From Prochlorococcus sp. scB241_528N17 (GTDB lineage Bacteria > Cyanobacteriota > Cyanobacteriia > PCC-6307 > Cyanobiaceae), in contig JFLG01000066.1 of NCBI GenBank assembly GCA_000634735.1, forward strand, positions 62,001 through 126,000: a DNA stretch of 64,000 bases. The letters run 5' to 3'. The position numbers were made by a program, and so were the translations under genes. Shown piece after piece: positions 8,267 to 19,127 of the stretch (position 1 is the first letter of the stretch; every line of letters begins with the position of its first letter). The notes beneath the pieces are model-generated. The model did no database searches and was not told the origin of the DNA. It worked only from the letters and a program-made list of their open reading frames with translations.

Positions 8267-10017
8267 TGAAAAAATATAAAAAAATTGTTCGTCTAGTACC
8301 CCTTGATCAAAGTAGATTTAAATTTCTCTATATTTTTAGCTTAATACTTATATTTTGTTTATTTGGTAGGTTAGTTAAATTGCAAGTCTTTAACGCCTCT
8401 GATTTGCAAAGGAAAGCTAGATTAATTCAGTCTTCTAAAATTAACTCCCTAAAAAAAAGGAGATCAATTGTTGATAGAAATAATAGACTAATTGCTTACG
8501 ATAAACCGCTCTATAAATTATGGGCCCATCCAAAATATTTTAATTTTCCTGGGGATTCAATTAACAGAATTCGCAGTATTCAAGAAGTTACAGAAAAATT
8601 GTCACCTATCTTGGATATTAATGATGAAATACTCTTGAGGAAATTTAATAATAAAATGAGTGGTATCAAGCTTTTGGATAAAATTTCTGAAGAAAAGGCA
8701 GAAAAGATTAAGAACCTTCAAATAAGCGGACTTGATTTGTTTAAATATTCTCAGAGATATTATCCACAAGGAAAGCTTTACTCTAATCTTGTCGGTTTTG
8801 TGAATGATGAGAATATAGCTTCAGCAGGTTTAGAGCTTCATTTAGATAATCAAATTAAAGTTTTTAATAAAAGTAATTTAATAAAAAGAGGAGGCGATGG
8901 AACTCCTCTCCCAGATAATTCAGCCCCTGGTGATTTTATTTCTGATTACAAAAGCTTAGATCTAACTATAGATTCAAAATTACAGAAAGCATCATTCAAT
9001 GCCTTATCAAAGCAAGTAAGCAAATGGAAAGCAAAGAAGGGATTTGCCATAGTTATGGATGTTAATAATGGTCGGATTCTCTCGTTGGTTGCAGTCCCGT
9101 CATATGATCCAAATAAATTTTGGCAGTATGATTCTGAACTCTTTAGGGGTTGGTATTCTCAAGATCTATTTGAGCCTGGTTCAACTTTTAAACCTATTAA
9201 TCTTGCCTTGGCTTTAGAAGAAAAAGTAATCCAGAAAGATGGAGTAGTGGAAGATATTGGAAAGATTAATGTTGGTGGATGGACACTTTTTAACTGGGAT
9301 AAAAAAGGTAATGGATACATTGACTATCCAAAAGTTTTGCAGGTTTCAAGTAATGTTGGGATGGTAAAAATAATGCAAAATTTAGACCCCACAATCTATT
9401 GGGATTGGCTACATAATTTAGGTATAAATAAAAATTTAGAGACTGACTTATTTGAATCAACTGCTGGCCAATTAAAGAGAAAAGATTTATTTGTGAATCA
9501 ATCAATTGAACCTGCCGTAACTTCTTTTGGTAAAGGATTCTCAATCTCGCCACTTAAATTGGTTCAACTTCATGCGGCTCTAGCAAATGGGGGTTTTGAA
9601 GTGACGCCTCATGTAACCTCAACTTTCAAAGAAAAATTTAAAAAAAATCCAAAAAAACAATTTTTTTCACAAGAGGTTTCTAAAATTGTTCTCGAATGGA
9701 TGGAGAGTGTAGTTGAAAAAGGTAGTGGATTTGGAGCAAAAATCGAGGGTTATAGGATAGCTGGGAAAACGGGTACTTCTCAAAAAGCCATAAATGGTTC
9801 GTATACAAGTAAAAAAGTTTGTAGTTTTGTCGCGACATTACCAGTTAATGATCCAAAATTTGCTGTCCTTGTAGTCGTTGATGAGCCATCTAAATCATAT
9901 GCATATGGTTCAACTGTTGCTGTACCTGTAGCGAAACAAATTATCGAGAGTTTGATAGTAATTGAAAAAATACCTCCAAATATTAAAGATCACGGAATGA
10001 TTGTTAAAAAACCCTAA
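8266..10017 (+). CDS. ftsI: Class B penicillin-binding protein (FtsI/PBP3-like transpeptidase)
   Basis: A 583-residue peptidoglycan transpeptidase. A single N-terminal membrane anchor (about residues 18-38) is followed by a dimerisation domain (RRSIVDRNNRLIAYDKPLY) and the transpeptidase domain. The three active-site motifs are EPGSTFKPIN (SxxK), SSN within VSSNVGMVKIM, and AGKTGTSQKA (KTG). It crosslinks septal peptidoglycan on the periplasmic side. ATG at 8266 is preferred over TTG at 8263 because it overlaps the upstream stop in a TGATG junction and gives a normal basic N-terminus. The FtsL-like partner precedes it. Confidence 0.93.
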   Translation: MKKYKKIVRLVPLDQSRFKFLYIFSLILIFCLFGRLVKLQVFNASDLQRKARLIQSSKINSLKKRRSIVDRNNRLIAYDKPLYKLWAHPKYFNFPGDSINRIRSIQEVTEKLSPILDINDEILLRKFNNKMSGIKLLDKISEEKAEKIKNLQISGLDLFKYSQRYYPQGKLYSNLVGFVNDENIASAGLELHLDNQIKVFNKSNLIKRGGDGTPLPDNSAPGDFISDYKSLDLTIDSKLQKASFNALSKQVSKWKAKKGFAIVMDVNNGRILSLVAVPSYDPNKFWQYDSELFRGWYSQDLFEPGSTFKPINLALALEEKVIQKDGVVEDIGKINVGGWTLFNWDKKGNGYIDYPKVLQVSSNVGMVKIMQNLDPTIYWDWLHNLGINKNLETDLFESTAGQLKRKDLFVNQSIEPAVTSFGKGFSISPLKLVQLHAALANGGFEVTPHVTSTFKEKFKKNPKKQFFSQEVSKIVLEWMESVVEKGSGFGAKIEGYRIAGKTGTSQKAINGSYTSKKVCSFVATLPVNDPKFAVLVVVDEPSKSYAYGSTVAVPVAKQIIESLIVIEKIPPNIKDHGMIVKKP

Positions 10018-10107
10018 AATTTTCAATTTTTATAAATATTTAGTTCATTATCTGATGATTTCATTAGGAATAAAAGCTAGTTTATGAATATATATGATTA
10101 TCTAGAA

Positions 10108-11109
10108 ATGAAATCAATTTTAGAACAATTGTCCTCAATGACCGTTGTTGTTGCTGATACTGGAGATTTAGATTCGATAAAAAAATTTCAACCAAGGGAC
10201 GCCACCACCAATCCATCGCTAATACTTGCTGCTGCTAAGAACCCTGATTATGTGAAATTGATTGATAAAGCTTTAGAGAGTTCACAAAATGCTTTGCCCG
10301 AAGAATTCTCTGAATTTGAATTAATCAAAGAAACTGTTGACCAAGTTTCAGTATTTTTTGGAAAAGAAATATTGAAAATTATTTCAGGGCGTGTATCTAC
10401 AGAAGTTGATGCAAGACTGAGCTTTGACACTGAAGCTACGGTAGAAAAAGCAAGAAAATTGATCAATCTTTATAAAAATTTTGGAATTGAAAAGGAAAGA
10501 ATTTTAATTAAGATTGCCGCAACTTGGGAGGGAATTAAGGCAGCTGAAATTTTGGAAAAAGAGGGTATTAAGTGCAACTTAACTTTACTTTTTAACTTCT
10601 GCCAAGCTGTAACTTGTGCCAATGCAAAGATAACTCTAATTTCTCCCTTCGTTGGCCGTATATTAGATTGGCATAAAGCAAAAACTGGTAAAACTAGTTT
10701 TGCTGGTTCTGAAGACCCTGGTGTTATTTCGGTTACACAAATATACAATTACTTTAAAGAAAAGGGATTCAAGACAGAAGTAATGGGAGCGAGTTTTAGA
10801 AATCTCGATGAAATAAAAGAATTAGCAGGTTGCGATCTTTTAACAATCGCACCAAAATTTCTTGAGGAACTTAAACAAGAAAAAGGAGAGTTAGTTAGGA
10901 AATTAAATGTAAGTACCCAAATAAATAATTCTATTGATTACGAATTTGAAGAAAAAGATTTCAGATTAAGTATGTTAGAAGATCAAATGGCAAGTGAAAA
11001 GCTTAGTGAAGGTATCACTGGATTCAGTAAGGCTATAGAAGAATTAGAAGAGCTGCTTCTAGAGAGATATTCAGAGATTAAAAATCATAAATTGATTTCT
11101 GCTAATTAA
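10108..11109 (+). CDS. tal: Transaldolase
   Basis: A 333-residue transaldolase of the pentose phosphate pathway, transferring a dihydroxyacetone unit between sugar phosphates by a Schiff-base lysine. Visible family sequence includes [15 protein letters not shown] near the N-terminus and [17 protein letters not shown], where the lysine of KIAAT is catalytic, then [11 protein letters not shown]. The frame is open from ATG 10084, but ATG 10108 ([14 protein letters not shown]) gives the start and length usual for the family in Prochlorococcus, so I chose it. It is convergent with the flavoprotein gene downstream. Confidence 0.95.
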   Translation: MKSILEQLSSMTVVVADTGDLDSIKKFQPRDATTNPSLILAAAKNPDYVKLIDKALESSQNALPEEFSEFELIKETVDQVSVFFGKEILKIISGRVSTEVDARLSFDTEATVEKARKLINLYKNFGIEKERILIKIAATWEGIKAAEILEKEGIKCNLTLLFNFCQAVTCANAKITLISPFVGRILDWHKAKTGKTSFAGSEDPGVISVTQIYNYFKEKGFKTEVMGASFRNLDEIKELAGCDLLTIAPKFLEELKQEKGELVRKLNVSTQINNSIDYEFEEKDFRLSMLEDQMASEKLSEGITGFSKAIEELEELLLERYSEIKNHKLISAN

Positions 11110-11133
11110 ATTAAAGTTCGAATTGAAAAAGAA

Positions 11134-12267
11134 TTAAGCCCCCCTTTTTGTTAAAAGTCGTCTGATAACTCTTTTTGCAATATCTTCATAACTCATTTCT
11201 CCTGATAATATTTGTGCAATACGTTTAGGTGCTGTTTTTCTTTTGACACCTAATTGATATCCAGTTCTGGGAAATCTATAAAATACTTGGGCTATTCTCC
11301 TTCCCCAAGCCATTGATTTCCCCCAAATGTTATTAATTTTCTTCGTATAAAGATTAAAATCATCTACTTTCCCAGATAGGAACTGATCTATGTATTCTGC
11401 AGCATAAAAACTGCTAATTAAAGATGGTCTAATCCCTTCAGCTAAAAATGGATCACATAGAGATGCTGCATCTCCAACCGCTAAAACTTTGTCACCATTA
11501 ATTGAGTGGAAGCCATTCCATATTCTCAGTTTCTTACTAATTGTTTTATTAGGAAAATCATCAAAACCGAAGCTTCTGATAACTTGTTTATTTATAGCCT
11601 GATTTTCTAAGAGACCATTATTTATAAAAGTACCTAAACCAATATTTAAGCTTTCTCTTAGGGGGAATGCCCATGCAAAACCATATTTTATAAATCCAAA
11701 CTCAAATCTAACTGCATCTCTAGGTATTTCACCTAACCCTTTCAATCTTAATGAGATTGTGTTGGCAAATTTCGGATTTCTTGGCCCTAAATTGAAATAA
11801 CTCGCCCATTTCGATTGGGAGCCATCTGCAATTACAAGAAATTCTGTAGTATATTTTATTTTGTTATTGCAAGTAATTTCCCATTTATCATTTTTTTTTA
11901 TAATTTTTTCTATCAATAATGGTCTCATTATCTGAGCTCCATTACTCAAGGATTCATCAATTAATAATTGATCTAGTTTTTCTCTTTTAACAATCCAAAA
12001 TGGGGATTCACCAGTCAGATCAGCAGTTACATTATCTGCAGCCTTCCATCTGAATTCAACATTTTTAATTTTTGATTCTATGCAATCTTCTATATTTAAA
12101 GGAAGAAATCTTTGCATTGAAGATGCCATCCCACCTGCACATGGTTTGTAATCTTGGGATTTTTCTTTTTCAATAATTAAAACTGAATATCCTTTCTTTG
12201 ATAGGTTAAGAGCAGTGGAAGATCCTGATAGACCTCCACCAATTATTACAACGTCAAATTCTGTCAA
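11134..12267 (-). CDS. FAD-dependent oxidoreductase, geranylgeranyl-reductase family
   Basis: A 377-residue flavoprotein. The N-terminal [19 protein letters not shown] is a Rossmann FAD-binding motif and [20 protein letters not shown] near residue 280 is the second FAD motif typical of the geranylgeranyl reductase (ChlP-like) family. Members reduce isoprenoid double bonds, for example in the phytyl tail of chlorophyll and tocopherol, but this may be a paralogue rather than ChlP. The PCAGGM motif (near residue 42) is shared with that family. The start overlaps the frr stop by four bases, so the two are probably one operon with pyrH. Confidence 0.85.
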   Translation of the reverse strand: MTEFDVVIIGGGLSGSSTALNLSKKGYSVLIIEKEKSQDYKPCAGGMASSMQRFLPLNIEDCIESKIKNVEFRWKAADNVTADLTGESPFWIVKREKLDQLLIDESLSNGAQIMRPLLIEKIIKKNDKWEITCNNKIKYTTEFLVIADGSQSKWASYFNLGPRNPKFANTISLRLKGLGEIPRDAVRFEFGFIKYGFAWAFPLRESLNIGLGTFINNGLLENQAINKQVIRSFGFDDFPNKTISKKLRIWNGFHSINGDKVLAVGDAASLCDPFLAEGIRPSLISSFYAAEYIDQFLSGKVDDFNLYTKKINNIWGKSMAWGRRIAQVFYRFPRTGYQLGVKRKTAPKRIAQILSGEMSYEDIAKRVIRRLLTKRGA

Positions 12268-12812
12268 ACTTTTAGAATTTCCTTTTCTTTCTCAGACAAT
12301 TTAGTTTCTATTAAAGCGATATATTTATCAGTAATTTTCTGAATTTCAGATTGATTATCTCTCGATTCGTCAATTGAAATAAGGCCATCTTTTTCGTCTT
12401 TTTTTTCTTTATCAACAGCATCTCTTCTGATATTTCTCAAGGCTACTTTTCCTTCCTCAGCATATTTAGAGGCTAATTTACAAAATTCTTTTCTTCTTTC
12501 TTCTGTTAAAGGAGGAACATTTATTCTTATTACTTTCCCATCATTATTTGGAGTAATACCTAAATCACTCATAGAAATAGATTTCTCTATCGCTTGTAAA
12601 CATGAAATATCGAAAGGTTGTATTGAGATTGTTTGTGAATCAACAGTACTTATAGTGGCAAGCGACTTGATTGGTGTTTCTGCTCCGTAGTACTCAACAC
12701 TTACTCTGTCTAACAAGGAAGCGTTAGCTCTACCTGTCCTAATTGTATTAAAGTTTCTTTGTGTGGCTTCAATACTTTTATTCATATTTTCTTGAATTTC
12801 TTTTTCTTTCAT
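12264..12812 (-). CDS. frr: Ribosome recycling factor
   Basis: A 182-residue RRF, which splits the post-termination ribosome with EF-G. The family signature is clear: [19 protein letters not shown] near residue 26, the long helical hairpin and [19 protein letters not shown], and RNIRRDAVD. Length is normal. The gene lies 22 bases downstream of pyrH on the same strand, an arrangement found throughout bacteria, and its stop overlaps the flavoprotein start. Confidence 0.97.
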   Translation of the reverse strand: MKEKEIQENMNKSIEATQRNFNTIRTGRANASLLDRVSVEYYGAETPIKSLATISTVDSQTISIQPFDISCLQAIEKSISMSDLGITPNNDGKVIRINVPPLTEERRKEFCKLASKYAEEGKVALRNIRRDAVDKEKKDEKDGLISIDESRDNQSEIQKITDKYIALIETKLSEKEKEILKV

Positions 12813-12834
12813 AATTAAAAAAATTAAATGATCT

Positions 12835-13539
12835 TTAACTAATTAAAGAGCCTATTGGCTCACCAGCAACAGCTTTAGAAATGTTCCCTTTTTTGAATAT
12901 ATCAAAAACCATAATTGGGATATTATTATCTTTGCAAAGTGCAATTGCAGTACTGTCCATTACTGCAATTTCATCAGTAAGAACTTGTTGATAACTGAGA
13001 GAGGAATATTTTTTTGCATCTTTAAATTGATTTGGATCACGATCGTATACTCCATCAACCTTAGTAGCCTTCATAACAACTTCAGCGTTTATCTCTGCTG
13101 CCCTCAATGCCGCTGTAGTATCAGTTGTAAAAAAAGGATTTCCGCATCCACCTCCGAAGACTACAACTCTACCTTTTTCTAGGTGCCTTATGGCTCTTCT
13201 TCTGATGTAGGGTTCGGCAATTTCCTGCATTTCGATTGCTGTTTGCACTCTGGTTGCAACTCCTACTCTTTCAAGACCATCTTGAAGTGAAATTGCATTC
13301 ATTACTGTTGCTAGCATCCCTACATAATCAGCAGTTGCGCGATCCATTCCGTCTGCAGATCCTTTAAGCCCCCTAAAAATGTTTCCACCACCAACAACTA
13401 TTGCAAGTTGTACATTATTTTCTACTACTTTTGAAACATCCTCTGCAATTGATTGAACTATAGCAGGATCAATACCATAAGGTTTTTCACCCATTAGTGC
13501 TTCACCACTAAGTTTTAAGAGAACTCTTTTGTAAGTCAT
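12835..13539 (-). CDS. pyrH: UMP kinase
   Basis: A 234-residue hexameric uridylate kinase that makes UDP from UMP and ATP in pyrimidine synthesis. It starts [16 protein letters not shown], has [11 protein letters not shown] (phosphate-binding loop), [15 protein letters not shown], and [19 protein letters not shown], all standard for bacterial PyrH. The pyrH-frr order is the usual bacterial one. A 125-base spacer separates it from cobO, so it may have its own promoter. Confidence 0.97.
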   Translation of the reverse strand: MTYKRVLLKLSGEALMGEKPYGIDPAIVQSIAEDVSKVVENNVQLAIVVGGGNIFRGLKGSADGMDRATADYVGMLATVMNAISLQDGLERVGVATRVQTAIEMQEIAEPYIRRRAIRHLEKGRVVVFGGGCGNPFFTTDTTAALRAAEINAEVVMKATKVDGVYDRDPNQFKDAKKYSSLSYQQVLTDEIAVMDSTAIALCKDNNIPIMVFDIFKKGNISKAVAGEPIGSLIS

Positions 13540-13664
13540 TCAATAATTGTACTTTTAAGACCTTAGCAAGTAAATGTGCCAAATTTATTTTTTGTTCAGA
13601 TATTGCTTGCGTCTTTAAACATTTCTAAACCTGTCTAAATAAAATCAAATAAAATTTACTTCAA

Positions 13665-14357
13665 CTAAAATTCAACACACTTTTGTGCTTTTATTCCTTG
13701 CTCTTTGAAAGGATGTCTTATTAGTTTCATTTCTGTAACTAGATCAGCGTAATTGATGATTAAATCAGATGCTCCCCTTCCAGTTAAAACAATATGATTT
13801 TTTCTATTATTTAAGCTTTTTAAAAAAGTGATTATTTCTTCGGGTGCAAGATAACCAAGTTTTGTCGCAATATTGATTTCATCAAGAATGATAAGTTTAT
13901 AAGATTCGTTTTGTATGTATTTTTTAGCTAGTTGCCACGCCTCTTGAACTAATTTTTCATCTCTTATTCTGTCTTGTGTTTCCCAAGTAAATCCCTCTCC
14001 TAATGAATGCCAAGATATGTTTGAAGACAAGCTTTTAAGTGCTTTTTCCTCTCCAGTGGTCCAGCCTCCTTTGATAAATTGAATTATTGCTACTTTGTAG
14101 CCATGCCCTATCGTCCTTAAAGCCATACCTAAAGATGCAGTTGTCTTGCCCTTGCCATTTCCTGTGAAAACAATCAATAACCCTTTTTTTGTTTTTCTAA
14201 TTTGCAGTCTTTCGGCTTGAATATCTTTTCTTTGCTGCATTCTTTTTTTATATGAGCTTTCATCGATATCCGGTGATAACTTACCTCCCATTCCAAGTTT
14301 ATTTGCTTGATTATCGAGGTTAAATATTTTCTCGGAAGATGAAGGTTTTTCTTGCAT
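13665..14357 (-). CDS. cobO: Cob(I)alamin adenosyltransferase
   Basis: A 230-residue CobO/BtuR-type enzyme that moves the adenosyl group of ATP to cob(I)alamin or its precursors in vitamin B12 synthesis. The P-loop TGNGKGKTTASLG is near residue 66, followed by VAIIQFIKGGWTTGEE and LIILDEINIATKLG (Walker B-like). A polar N-terminal extension of about 55 residues precedes the domain. The C-terminal PFKEQGIKAQKCVEF is typical. No cobalamin riboswitch is visible upstream, where the integrase gene ends only 34 bases away. Confidence 0.93.
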   Translation of the reverse strand: MQEKPSSSEKIFNLDNQANKLGMGGKLSPDIDESSYKKRMQQRKDIQAERLQIRKTKKGLLIVFTGNGKGKTTASLGMALRTIGHGYKVAIIQFIKGGWTTGEEKALKSLSSNISWHSLGEGFTWETQDRIRDEKLVQEAWQLAKKYIQNESYKLIILDEINIATKLGYLAPEEIITFLKSLNNRKNHIVLTGRGASDLIINYADLVTEMKLIRHPFKEQGIKAQKCVEF

Positions 14358-14391
14358 ATGACCCTTATTTTTATTTAATTATTATAAATCT

Positions 14392-15561
14392 TTAAATATT
14401 TTTAACTCTTTTAACTTTTAGAAGTGCATTATTTACTGCCTGTTGTTGATCTCTTTTAGTAATCCAGTGGTGATAAGTTTGAGTATGTAAACTAACAGAA
14501 TGTCCCATCATTCTGGCGGCCACAGTATCAGGTAAATCATAAAAAATTGTTCTAACTGCCCAGGCATGTCTTAGATCATAAGGTTTTATTTGTAAAGAGT
14601 AACGCTTGAACTGGTCTGTAATTTTTTTCCCAATATTCTGTAAGGTTGTAATTTTAAGGTCTCTATTAATATTTGGTAGAAGTTCTGGATTCTCACCAAG
14701 TTTTGATAATTCGAACTTTTCCACCCATTCAGGATGAAAAGGCCAAACTTGATGTTCCCCAGTTTTAGTCGTAGGTAAAACCCTAATAATTTTGTCCCCA
14801 AAATTAGTAAGAGAACTTAAATCACAAAAAAATACTTCATGATTTCTTAATCCATATGTAGCCATCAGACCAAAAACAAATTTCCAAGACTTATTTGGTA
14901 TTGTCTCCCATAGTTTCTCTATTAATTCGTCTTTAGGTAGATCCCTAAATCCTGCTTTGTTCAGACCATATCCTCTAGAATTTAATTTCCAATCTTCTGG
15001 TAGTTTAATGTCCAAAAACTTAGCTAAAACACTTAAAGAAGTAGCGCATTGTTTCCTACTTCTTGTACCTTCCTTATAACTTTCAAGTGTTTTTTGAAAT
15101 ATTTTTTCTAAACCTTCATTCTCATAGTCATTGTAAATATTTAGGATTCTTTTCATATATGGTTTGTAAGAACTTCTCCAAGTAGTTTTTCTAGTGCTGG
15201 TTCGAAAATCACTTTTATTTTCTTTAAAAAAAAATTCCTCAAATTGATTTAATCTATTTGGGAATTCAAAACCATCTTTTATTTCCTTTTTATAAGGTTT
15301 GCCTATCCAATTAATCCAATCAAATTGATTCAATTCCAATTGTAAATTGATTAATTGTAATTTTTTTTTGGCTTCCTCTAATCCAGAAATATCAGCCTTT
15401 AAGCCAAGAGATATTCTTTGAATTTTATAATTATTGTTATCTTCTTTGGAGGGTAGCGAACCACGAATATTTAATTTCTCACCCCTTTTCTCAATTTTAA
15501 GCTTACTGCCTTGAGTAGCAAATTTATCATTGACATTATTAATTTCCTGAATTACGTTCAT
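14392..15561 (-). CDS. Tyrosine recombinase (phage integrase family), orphan
   Basis: A 389-residue tyrosine recombinase. The C-terminal catalytic domain shows the first arginine in TYGLRNHEVF (near residue 244), a candidate lysine in LPTTKTGEH, the box YDLRHAWAVR (Tyr in place of the first His, as in many integrases), MMGHSVSLHTQTYHHW with the conserved GH and the candidate nucleophile tyrosine. The N-terminal half should be the core-binding domain. No excisionase, phage gene, tRNA or att repeat is near, and the neighbours are the housekeeping genes cobO and hemH, so this looks like a resident recombinase rather than part of a live prophage. Base composition matches its neighbours. Confidence 0.87.
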   Translation of the reverse strand: MNVIQEINNVNDKFATQGSKLKIEKRGEKLNIRGSLPSKEDNNNYKIQRISLGLKADISGLEEAKKKLQLINLQLELNQFDWINWIGKPYKKEIKDGFEFPNRLNQFEEFFFKENKSDFRTSTRKTTWRSSYKPYMKRILNIYNDYENEGLEKIFQKTLESYKEGTRSRKQCATSLSVLAKFLDIKLPEDWKLNSRGYGLNKAGFRDLPKDELIEKLWETIPNKSWKFVFGLMATYGLRNHEVFFCDLSSLTNFGDKIIRVLPTTKTGEHQVWPFHPEWVEKFELSKLGENPELLPNINRDLKITTLQNIGKKITDQFKRYSLQIKPYDLRHAWAVRTIFYDLPDTVAARMMGHSVSLHTQTYHHWITKRDQQQAVNNALLKVKRVKNI

Positions 15562-15626
15562 TTACTTATATAATTGACCATATGATGGCGTTTTTAATGT
15601 TGATTTTCAATCTCCATAAATTTTAA

Positions 15627-16802
15627 ATGGATAAAATAGGCGTCTTACTAATGAATTTAGGAGGGCCTGAACGCATTACTGATGTCGGCCCATTCTTATA
15701 CAATCTTTTTTCTGATCCAGAAATTATCAGGACACCTTTCCCTGTTTTTCAAAAGCCGCTAGCTTGGTTAATTAGCACTCTTAGGAGTACTACTTCACAA
15801 AAGGCTTACCTTTCTATAGGTGGAGGTTCACCCATCAGAAGGATAACTGAACAACAAGCAAGAGAATTACAATCTAAATTAAGGAACAAGGGATTTAACG
15901 CTACTACCTACATTGCAATGAGGTACTGGCATCCTTTTACCGAGTCAGCAATTGCTGATATGAAAGCAGATGGCATAGATCAAGTAGTTGTAATACCGTT
16001 GTATCCACATTTTTCGATAAGTACAAGTGGTTCGAGCTTTAGGGAATTAAAAAAATTGCGAGATTCTGATGATGAATTTAAGAAGGTTCCAATGAGATGT
16101 GTAAGAAGTTGGTTCAGTCAAGCAGGTTACTTAAAGTCTATGGTTGAATTAATTTCTGAACAAATTTCACTTTGTGAATCACCTTCAAAAGCCCATATAT
16201 TTTTCACTGCTCATGGAGTTCCTAAGAGTTACGTAGAGGAAGCTGGAGACCCTTACAAACAACAAATTGAAGATTGTTCTTTATTAATCATTAATGAGTT
16301 GGAAAAATTTTTAGGGCATAGTAACCCTCATACACTTTCTTATCAAAGTAGAGTTGGCCCTGTTGAATGGTTGAAGCCTTATACAGAAGAAGTGTTAGCT
16401 GATCTTGGACGGTCAAATGTTAATGATCTAATTGTGGTCCCTATAAGTTTCGTTGGAGAGCATATCGAAACATTGCAAGAAATTGATATTGAATATAAAG
16501 AAATTGCTGAAAAGGCTGGTATTAAAAACTTCCGGAGAGTTAAGGCTTTAAATACTCACCCTACTTTTATTGAAGGTCTTAGTGATCTTGTGATTTCCTG
16601 CTTGGAAGGACCTCTTGTTAATTTAGAAGAGGCATCACAGTTGCCTGAAAAAGTTAAGCTTTATCCTCAAGAGAAGTGGCAATGGGGTTGGAATAATAGT
16701 TCAGAAGTGTGGAACGGAAGGGTCGCAATGATTATTTTTCTTGTGCTTTTTATTGAACTTATTTCAGGCTCTGGACCTCTACATAAATTAGGCATTTTAT
16801 AA
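15627..16802 (+). CDS. hemH: Ferrochelatase with C-terminal chlorophyll a/b-binding-like tail
   Basis: A 391-residue ferrochelatase that inserts ferrous iron into protoporphyrin IX, the last step of haem synthesis. The catalytic domain (about residues 1-320) contains LLMNLGGPE, the invariant histidine in [18 protein letters not shown], and [17 protein letters not shown]. The C-terminal part has a linker and a hydrophobic helix beginning [17 protein letters not shown], which resembles the chlorophyll-binding motif of high-light-inducible proteins. This fusion is known for cyanobacterial and plastid ferrochelatases and should anchor the enzyme in the thylakoid membrane. It is divergent from the recombinase gene. 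Confidence 0.96.
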   Translation: MDKIGVLLMNLGGPERITDVGPFLYNLFSDPEIIRTPFPVFQKPLAWLISTLRSTTSQKAYLSIGGGSPIRRITEQQARELQSKLRNKGFNATTYIAMRYWHPFTESAIADMKADGIDQVVVIPLYPHFSISTSGSSFRELKKLRDSDDEFKKVPMRCVRSWFSQAGYLKSMVELISEQISLCESPSKAHIFFTAHGVPKSYVEEAGDPYKQQIEDCSLLIINELEKFLGHSNPHTLSYQSRVGPVEWLKPYTEEVLADLGRSNVNDLIVVPISFVGEHIETLQEIDIEYKEIAEKAGIKNFRRVKALNTHPTFIEGLSDLVISCLEGPLVNLEEASQLPEKVKLYPQEKWQWGWNNSSEVWNGRVAMIIFLVLFIELISGSGPLHKLGIL

Positions 16803-16939
16803 AAGAACAATTGAAATTTATTAGACAATTTTTAATTTATTAAAAGATTATTTTGAATACATTTCTGACATTACATTTCTAAATGAGGCAAAAGTATTTA
16901 ATTAAGTTTAAAATTTATAGTAAATATTGAATTTCTTTA

Positions 16940-18703
16940 GTGACTCTTACTTCGAGATCCTTTTCAAAGGGTAGTTCAAAACATGAAAATCCAGTTTGGA
17001 TAACTGGTGCAGATGCACTAATGGATTCTTTGAAAATTCATGGAGTAAAAGTAATATTTGGATATCCTGGGGGAGCCATACTACCAATATATGATTCTGT
17101 TCATAAGGCAGAACAAGAAGGTTGGTTAAAGCATTATATGGTTAGGCATGAACAAGGTGGTTCACATGCTGCTGATGGATATGCAAGATCTACTGGTGAA
17201 GTAGGAGTATGTTTTGGGACCTCAGGTCCAGGGGCAACAAATTTGGTGACAGGAATTGCCACTGCGCAAATGGATTCAGTCCCCCTAGTTGTAGTCACAG
17301 GTCAAGTCCCAAGACCTGCTATAGGGACAGACGCGTTTCAAGAAACTGATATTTTTGGCATAACTCTTCCAATCGTGAAACATTCATGGGTAGTGAGAGA
17401 TCCTTCAGATATCGCGAAAGTAGTTTCTGAAGCTTTTTTTATAGCCTCATCTGGAAGGCCTGGCCCTGTTTTAATTGATATACCCAAAGATGTAGGTCAG
17501 GAGTTCTTTAATTACCAAAGAGTTTTGCCTGGTGAGATTATTCCTAAGGGATTTAAAAGGAATGGTGAAATTAATGATTGCGATATCAATAAAGCAATTA
17601 AATTAATAGAAGATTCTGAAAGGCCTCTTTTATACGTGGGAGGTGGAGCAATATCTTCAGGGGCTCATGATGAAATAAAAACTTTGGCAAATAATTATCA
17701 AATACCAGTTACCACAACCTTAATGGGGAAGGGCGCCTTTGATGAGAAAGACAATTTATCATTAGGTATGTTAGGAATGCATGGAACTGCTTACGCAAAT
17801 TTTGCTGTTACAGAATGCGATCTTTTAATTGCTATTGGAGCTAGATTCGATGATAGGGTGACAGGAAAATTAGATACTTTTGCACCTAATGCAAAGGTAA
17901 TTCATATAGATATCGACCCAGCAGAAGTTAATAAAAATAGACGTGTAGATGTTGCAATTGTTTCTGATGTTTCAAAAGCTGTTCTCAAAATTAATGAACA
18001 ATCTCTAAAAAACAAATTTACTTGTAAGACGAAAAACTGGTTAGAAAAAATTGATTTTTGGAAAAATAAACACCCTTTATATGACCCGCCTAAAGAGGGA
18101 GAAATTTATCCTCAGGAGGTTCTCTTAAAAGTGAGGGAACTTTTACCAGAAGCTTATGTAACTACAGATGTAGGACAACATCAAATGTGGGCTGCTCAAT
18201 ATCTTAGGAATTCTCCTAGAAAATGGATTAGTAGTGCAGGTTTAGGAACTATGGGTTTTGGATTGCCAGCGGCAATTGGAGTAAAAGCAGCCTTACCTAA
18301 TTCAGATGTAATTTGTATTGCAGGAGATGCAAGTGTTTTGATGAATATTCAAGAATTAGGAACTTTATCTCAATATGGCCTAAAGGTGAAATTGATTATT
18401 ATTAATAATCGCTGGCAAGGGATGGTAAGACAATGGCAGGAAAGTTTCTACGATGAAAGATATTCTTCATCTGATATGAGTTGTGGTGAACCTGATTTTG
18501 TAAAACTTGCTGAGTCTTTTGGAGTGAAAGGATACTTAATTTCTGATAGAAAACAATTACAGAATGAATTAAAAAATGCGCTTGATCATGACGGCCCTGC
18601 ATTGATTAATATCCTTGTCAGAAGAAGTGAAAATTGTTATCCAATGGTTCCTCCTGGTAAAAGTAATGCTCAAATGGTTGGATATGTTAATTGCGAAGAC
18701 TAA
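16940..18703 (+). CDS. ilvB: Acetolactate synthase, large (catalytic) subunit
   Basis: A 587-residue thiamine-diphosphate enzyme making acetolactate or acetohydroxybutyrate, the first common step to valine, leucine and isoleucine. It has the cofactor-activating glutamate in [17 protein letters not shown], the FAD-binding middle domain, and the C-terminal ThDP motif beginning [18 protein letters not shown] with [12 protein letters not shown]. The start is GTG. The regulatory subunit ilvN is not in the window. A short secreted protein gene overlaps its 3' end. Confidence 0.97.
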   Translation: MTLTSRSFSKGSSKHENPVWITGADALMDSLKIHGVKVIFGYPGGAILPIYDSVHKAEQEGWLKHYMVRHEQGGSHAADGYARSTGEVGVCFGTSGPGATNLVTGIATAQMDSVPLVVVTGQVPRPAIGTDAFQETDIFGITLPIVKHSWVVRDPSDIAKVVSEAFFIASSGRPGPVLIDIPKDVGQEFFNYQRVLPGEIIPKGFKRNGEINDCDINKAIKLIEDSERPLLYVGGGAISSGAHDEIKTLANNYQIPVTTTLMGKGAFDEKDNLSLGMLGMHGTAYANFAVTECDLLIAIGARFDDRVTGKLDTFAPNAKVIHIDIDPAEVNKNRRVDVAIVSDVSKAVLKINEQSLKNKFTCKTKNWLEKIDFWKNKHPLYDPPKEGEIYPQEVLLKVRELLPEAYVTTDVGQHQMWAAQYLRNSPRKWISSAGLGTMGFGLPAAIGVKAALPNSDVICIAGDASVLMNIQELGTLSQYGLKVKLIIINNRWQGMVRQWQESFYDERYSSSDMSCGEPDFVKLAESFGVKGYLISDRKQLQNELKNALDHDGPALINILVRRSENCYPMVPPGKSNAQMVGYVNCED

Positions 18704-19121
18704 TTTTTTTTTAATTCGTCATTTAAATAAAATTAACTTTAAGATAATTTATAAACTCAGATATCTCAGAATTGAAAAAATTATCAAAAATTTTATTATA
18801 GTTTTCTTGATTGTTCTTAATCCTGTAATAGTAAACTCTGCCGAAATTCTTCAAGTTAAAAGTTCAAATACTATTTTGGTAGGGGATCAAAATAGGAATT
18901 TAATGATTGAACTATTTTGTGTAGATGTAAATAAAAATGATGAGCTAGAAGCAACTAATTTACTTAAGAGTGAATTCCCAAGGGGAAGCAAAGTGAAAAT
19001 AAAGCCTTTTGGTTTCAAAGAGAATGTTTTGTTAGCCAAAGTTTTTAATATTAAAGGTACTAAGGAGATGACCGAATTATTAGTCTCTAAAAACTTAACT
19101 AGTGAAATTTGTCCGAGTTAA
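18684..19121 (+). CDS. Putative secreted SNase-like (OB-fold) protein
   Basis: A 145-residue protein if ATG 18684 is the start, overlapping the 3' end of ilvB by 20 bases in another frame. Residues 30-56 form a signal peptide-like segment ([19 protein letters not shown]), so export is likely. The mature part, [20 protein letters not shown] then [20 protein letters not shown], resembles the staphylococcal nuclease fold, but I cannot place all catalytic Arg and Glu residues, so nuclease activity is not supported. The frame is open further up to 18615, deep inside ilvB, which is unlikely. The exact start is uncertain. Confidence 0.6.
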   Translation: MLIAKTNFFLIRHLNKINFKIIYKLRYLRIEKIIKNFIIVFLIVLNPVIVNSAEILQVKSSNTILVGDQNRNLMIELFCVDVNKNDELEATNLLKSEFPRGSKVKIKPFGFKENVLLAKVFNIKGTKEMTELLVSKNLTSEICPS

Positions 19122-19127
19122 TTATCT

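Noticed and set aside
14392-15561. Prophage or integrative element
   Set aside because: Only the recombinase is present; neighbours on both sides are metabolic core genes in normal order.
18615-18683. Upstream extension of the SNase-like gene inside ilvB
   Set aside because: It would overlap ilvB by almost 90 bases and adds residues before a normal signal peptide; ATG 18684 is more likely.
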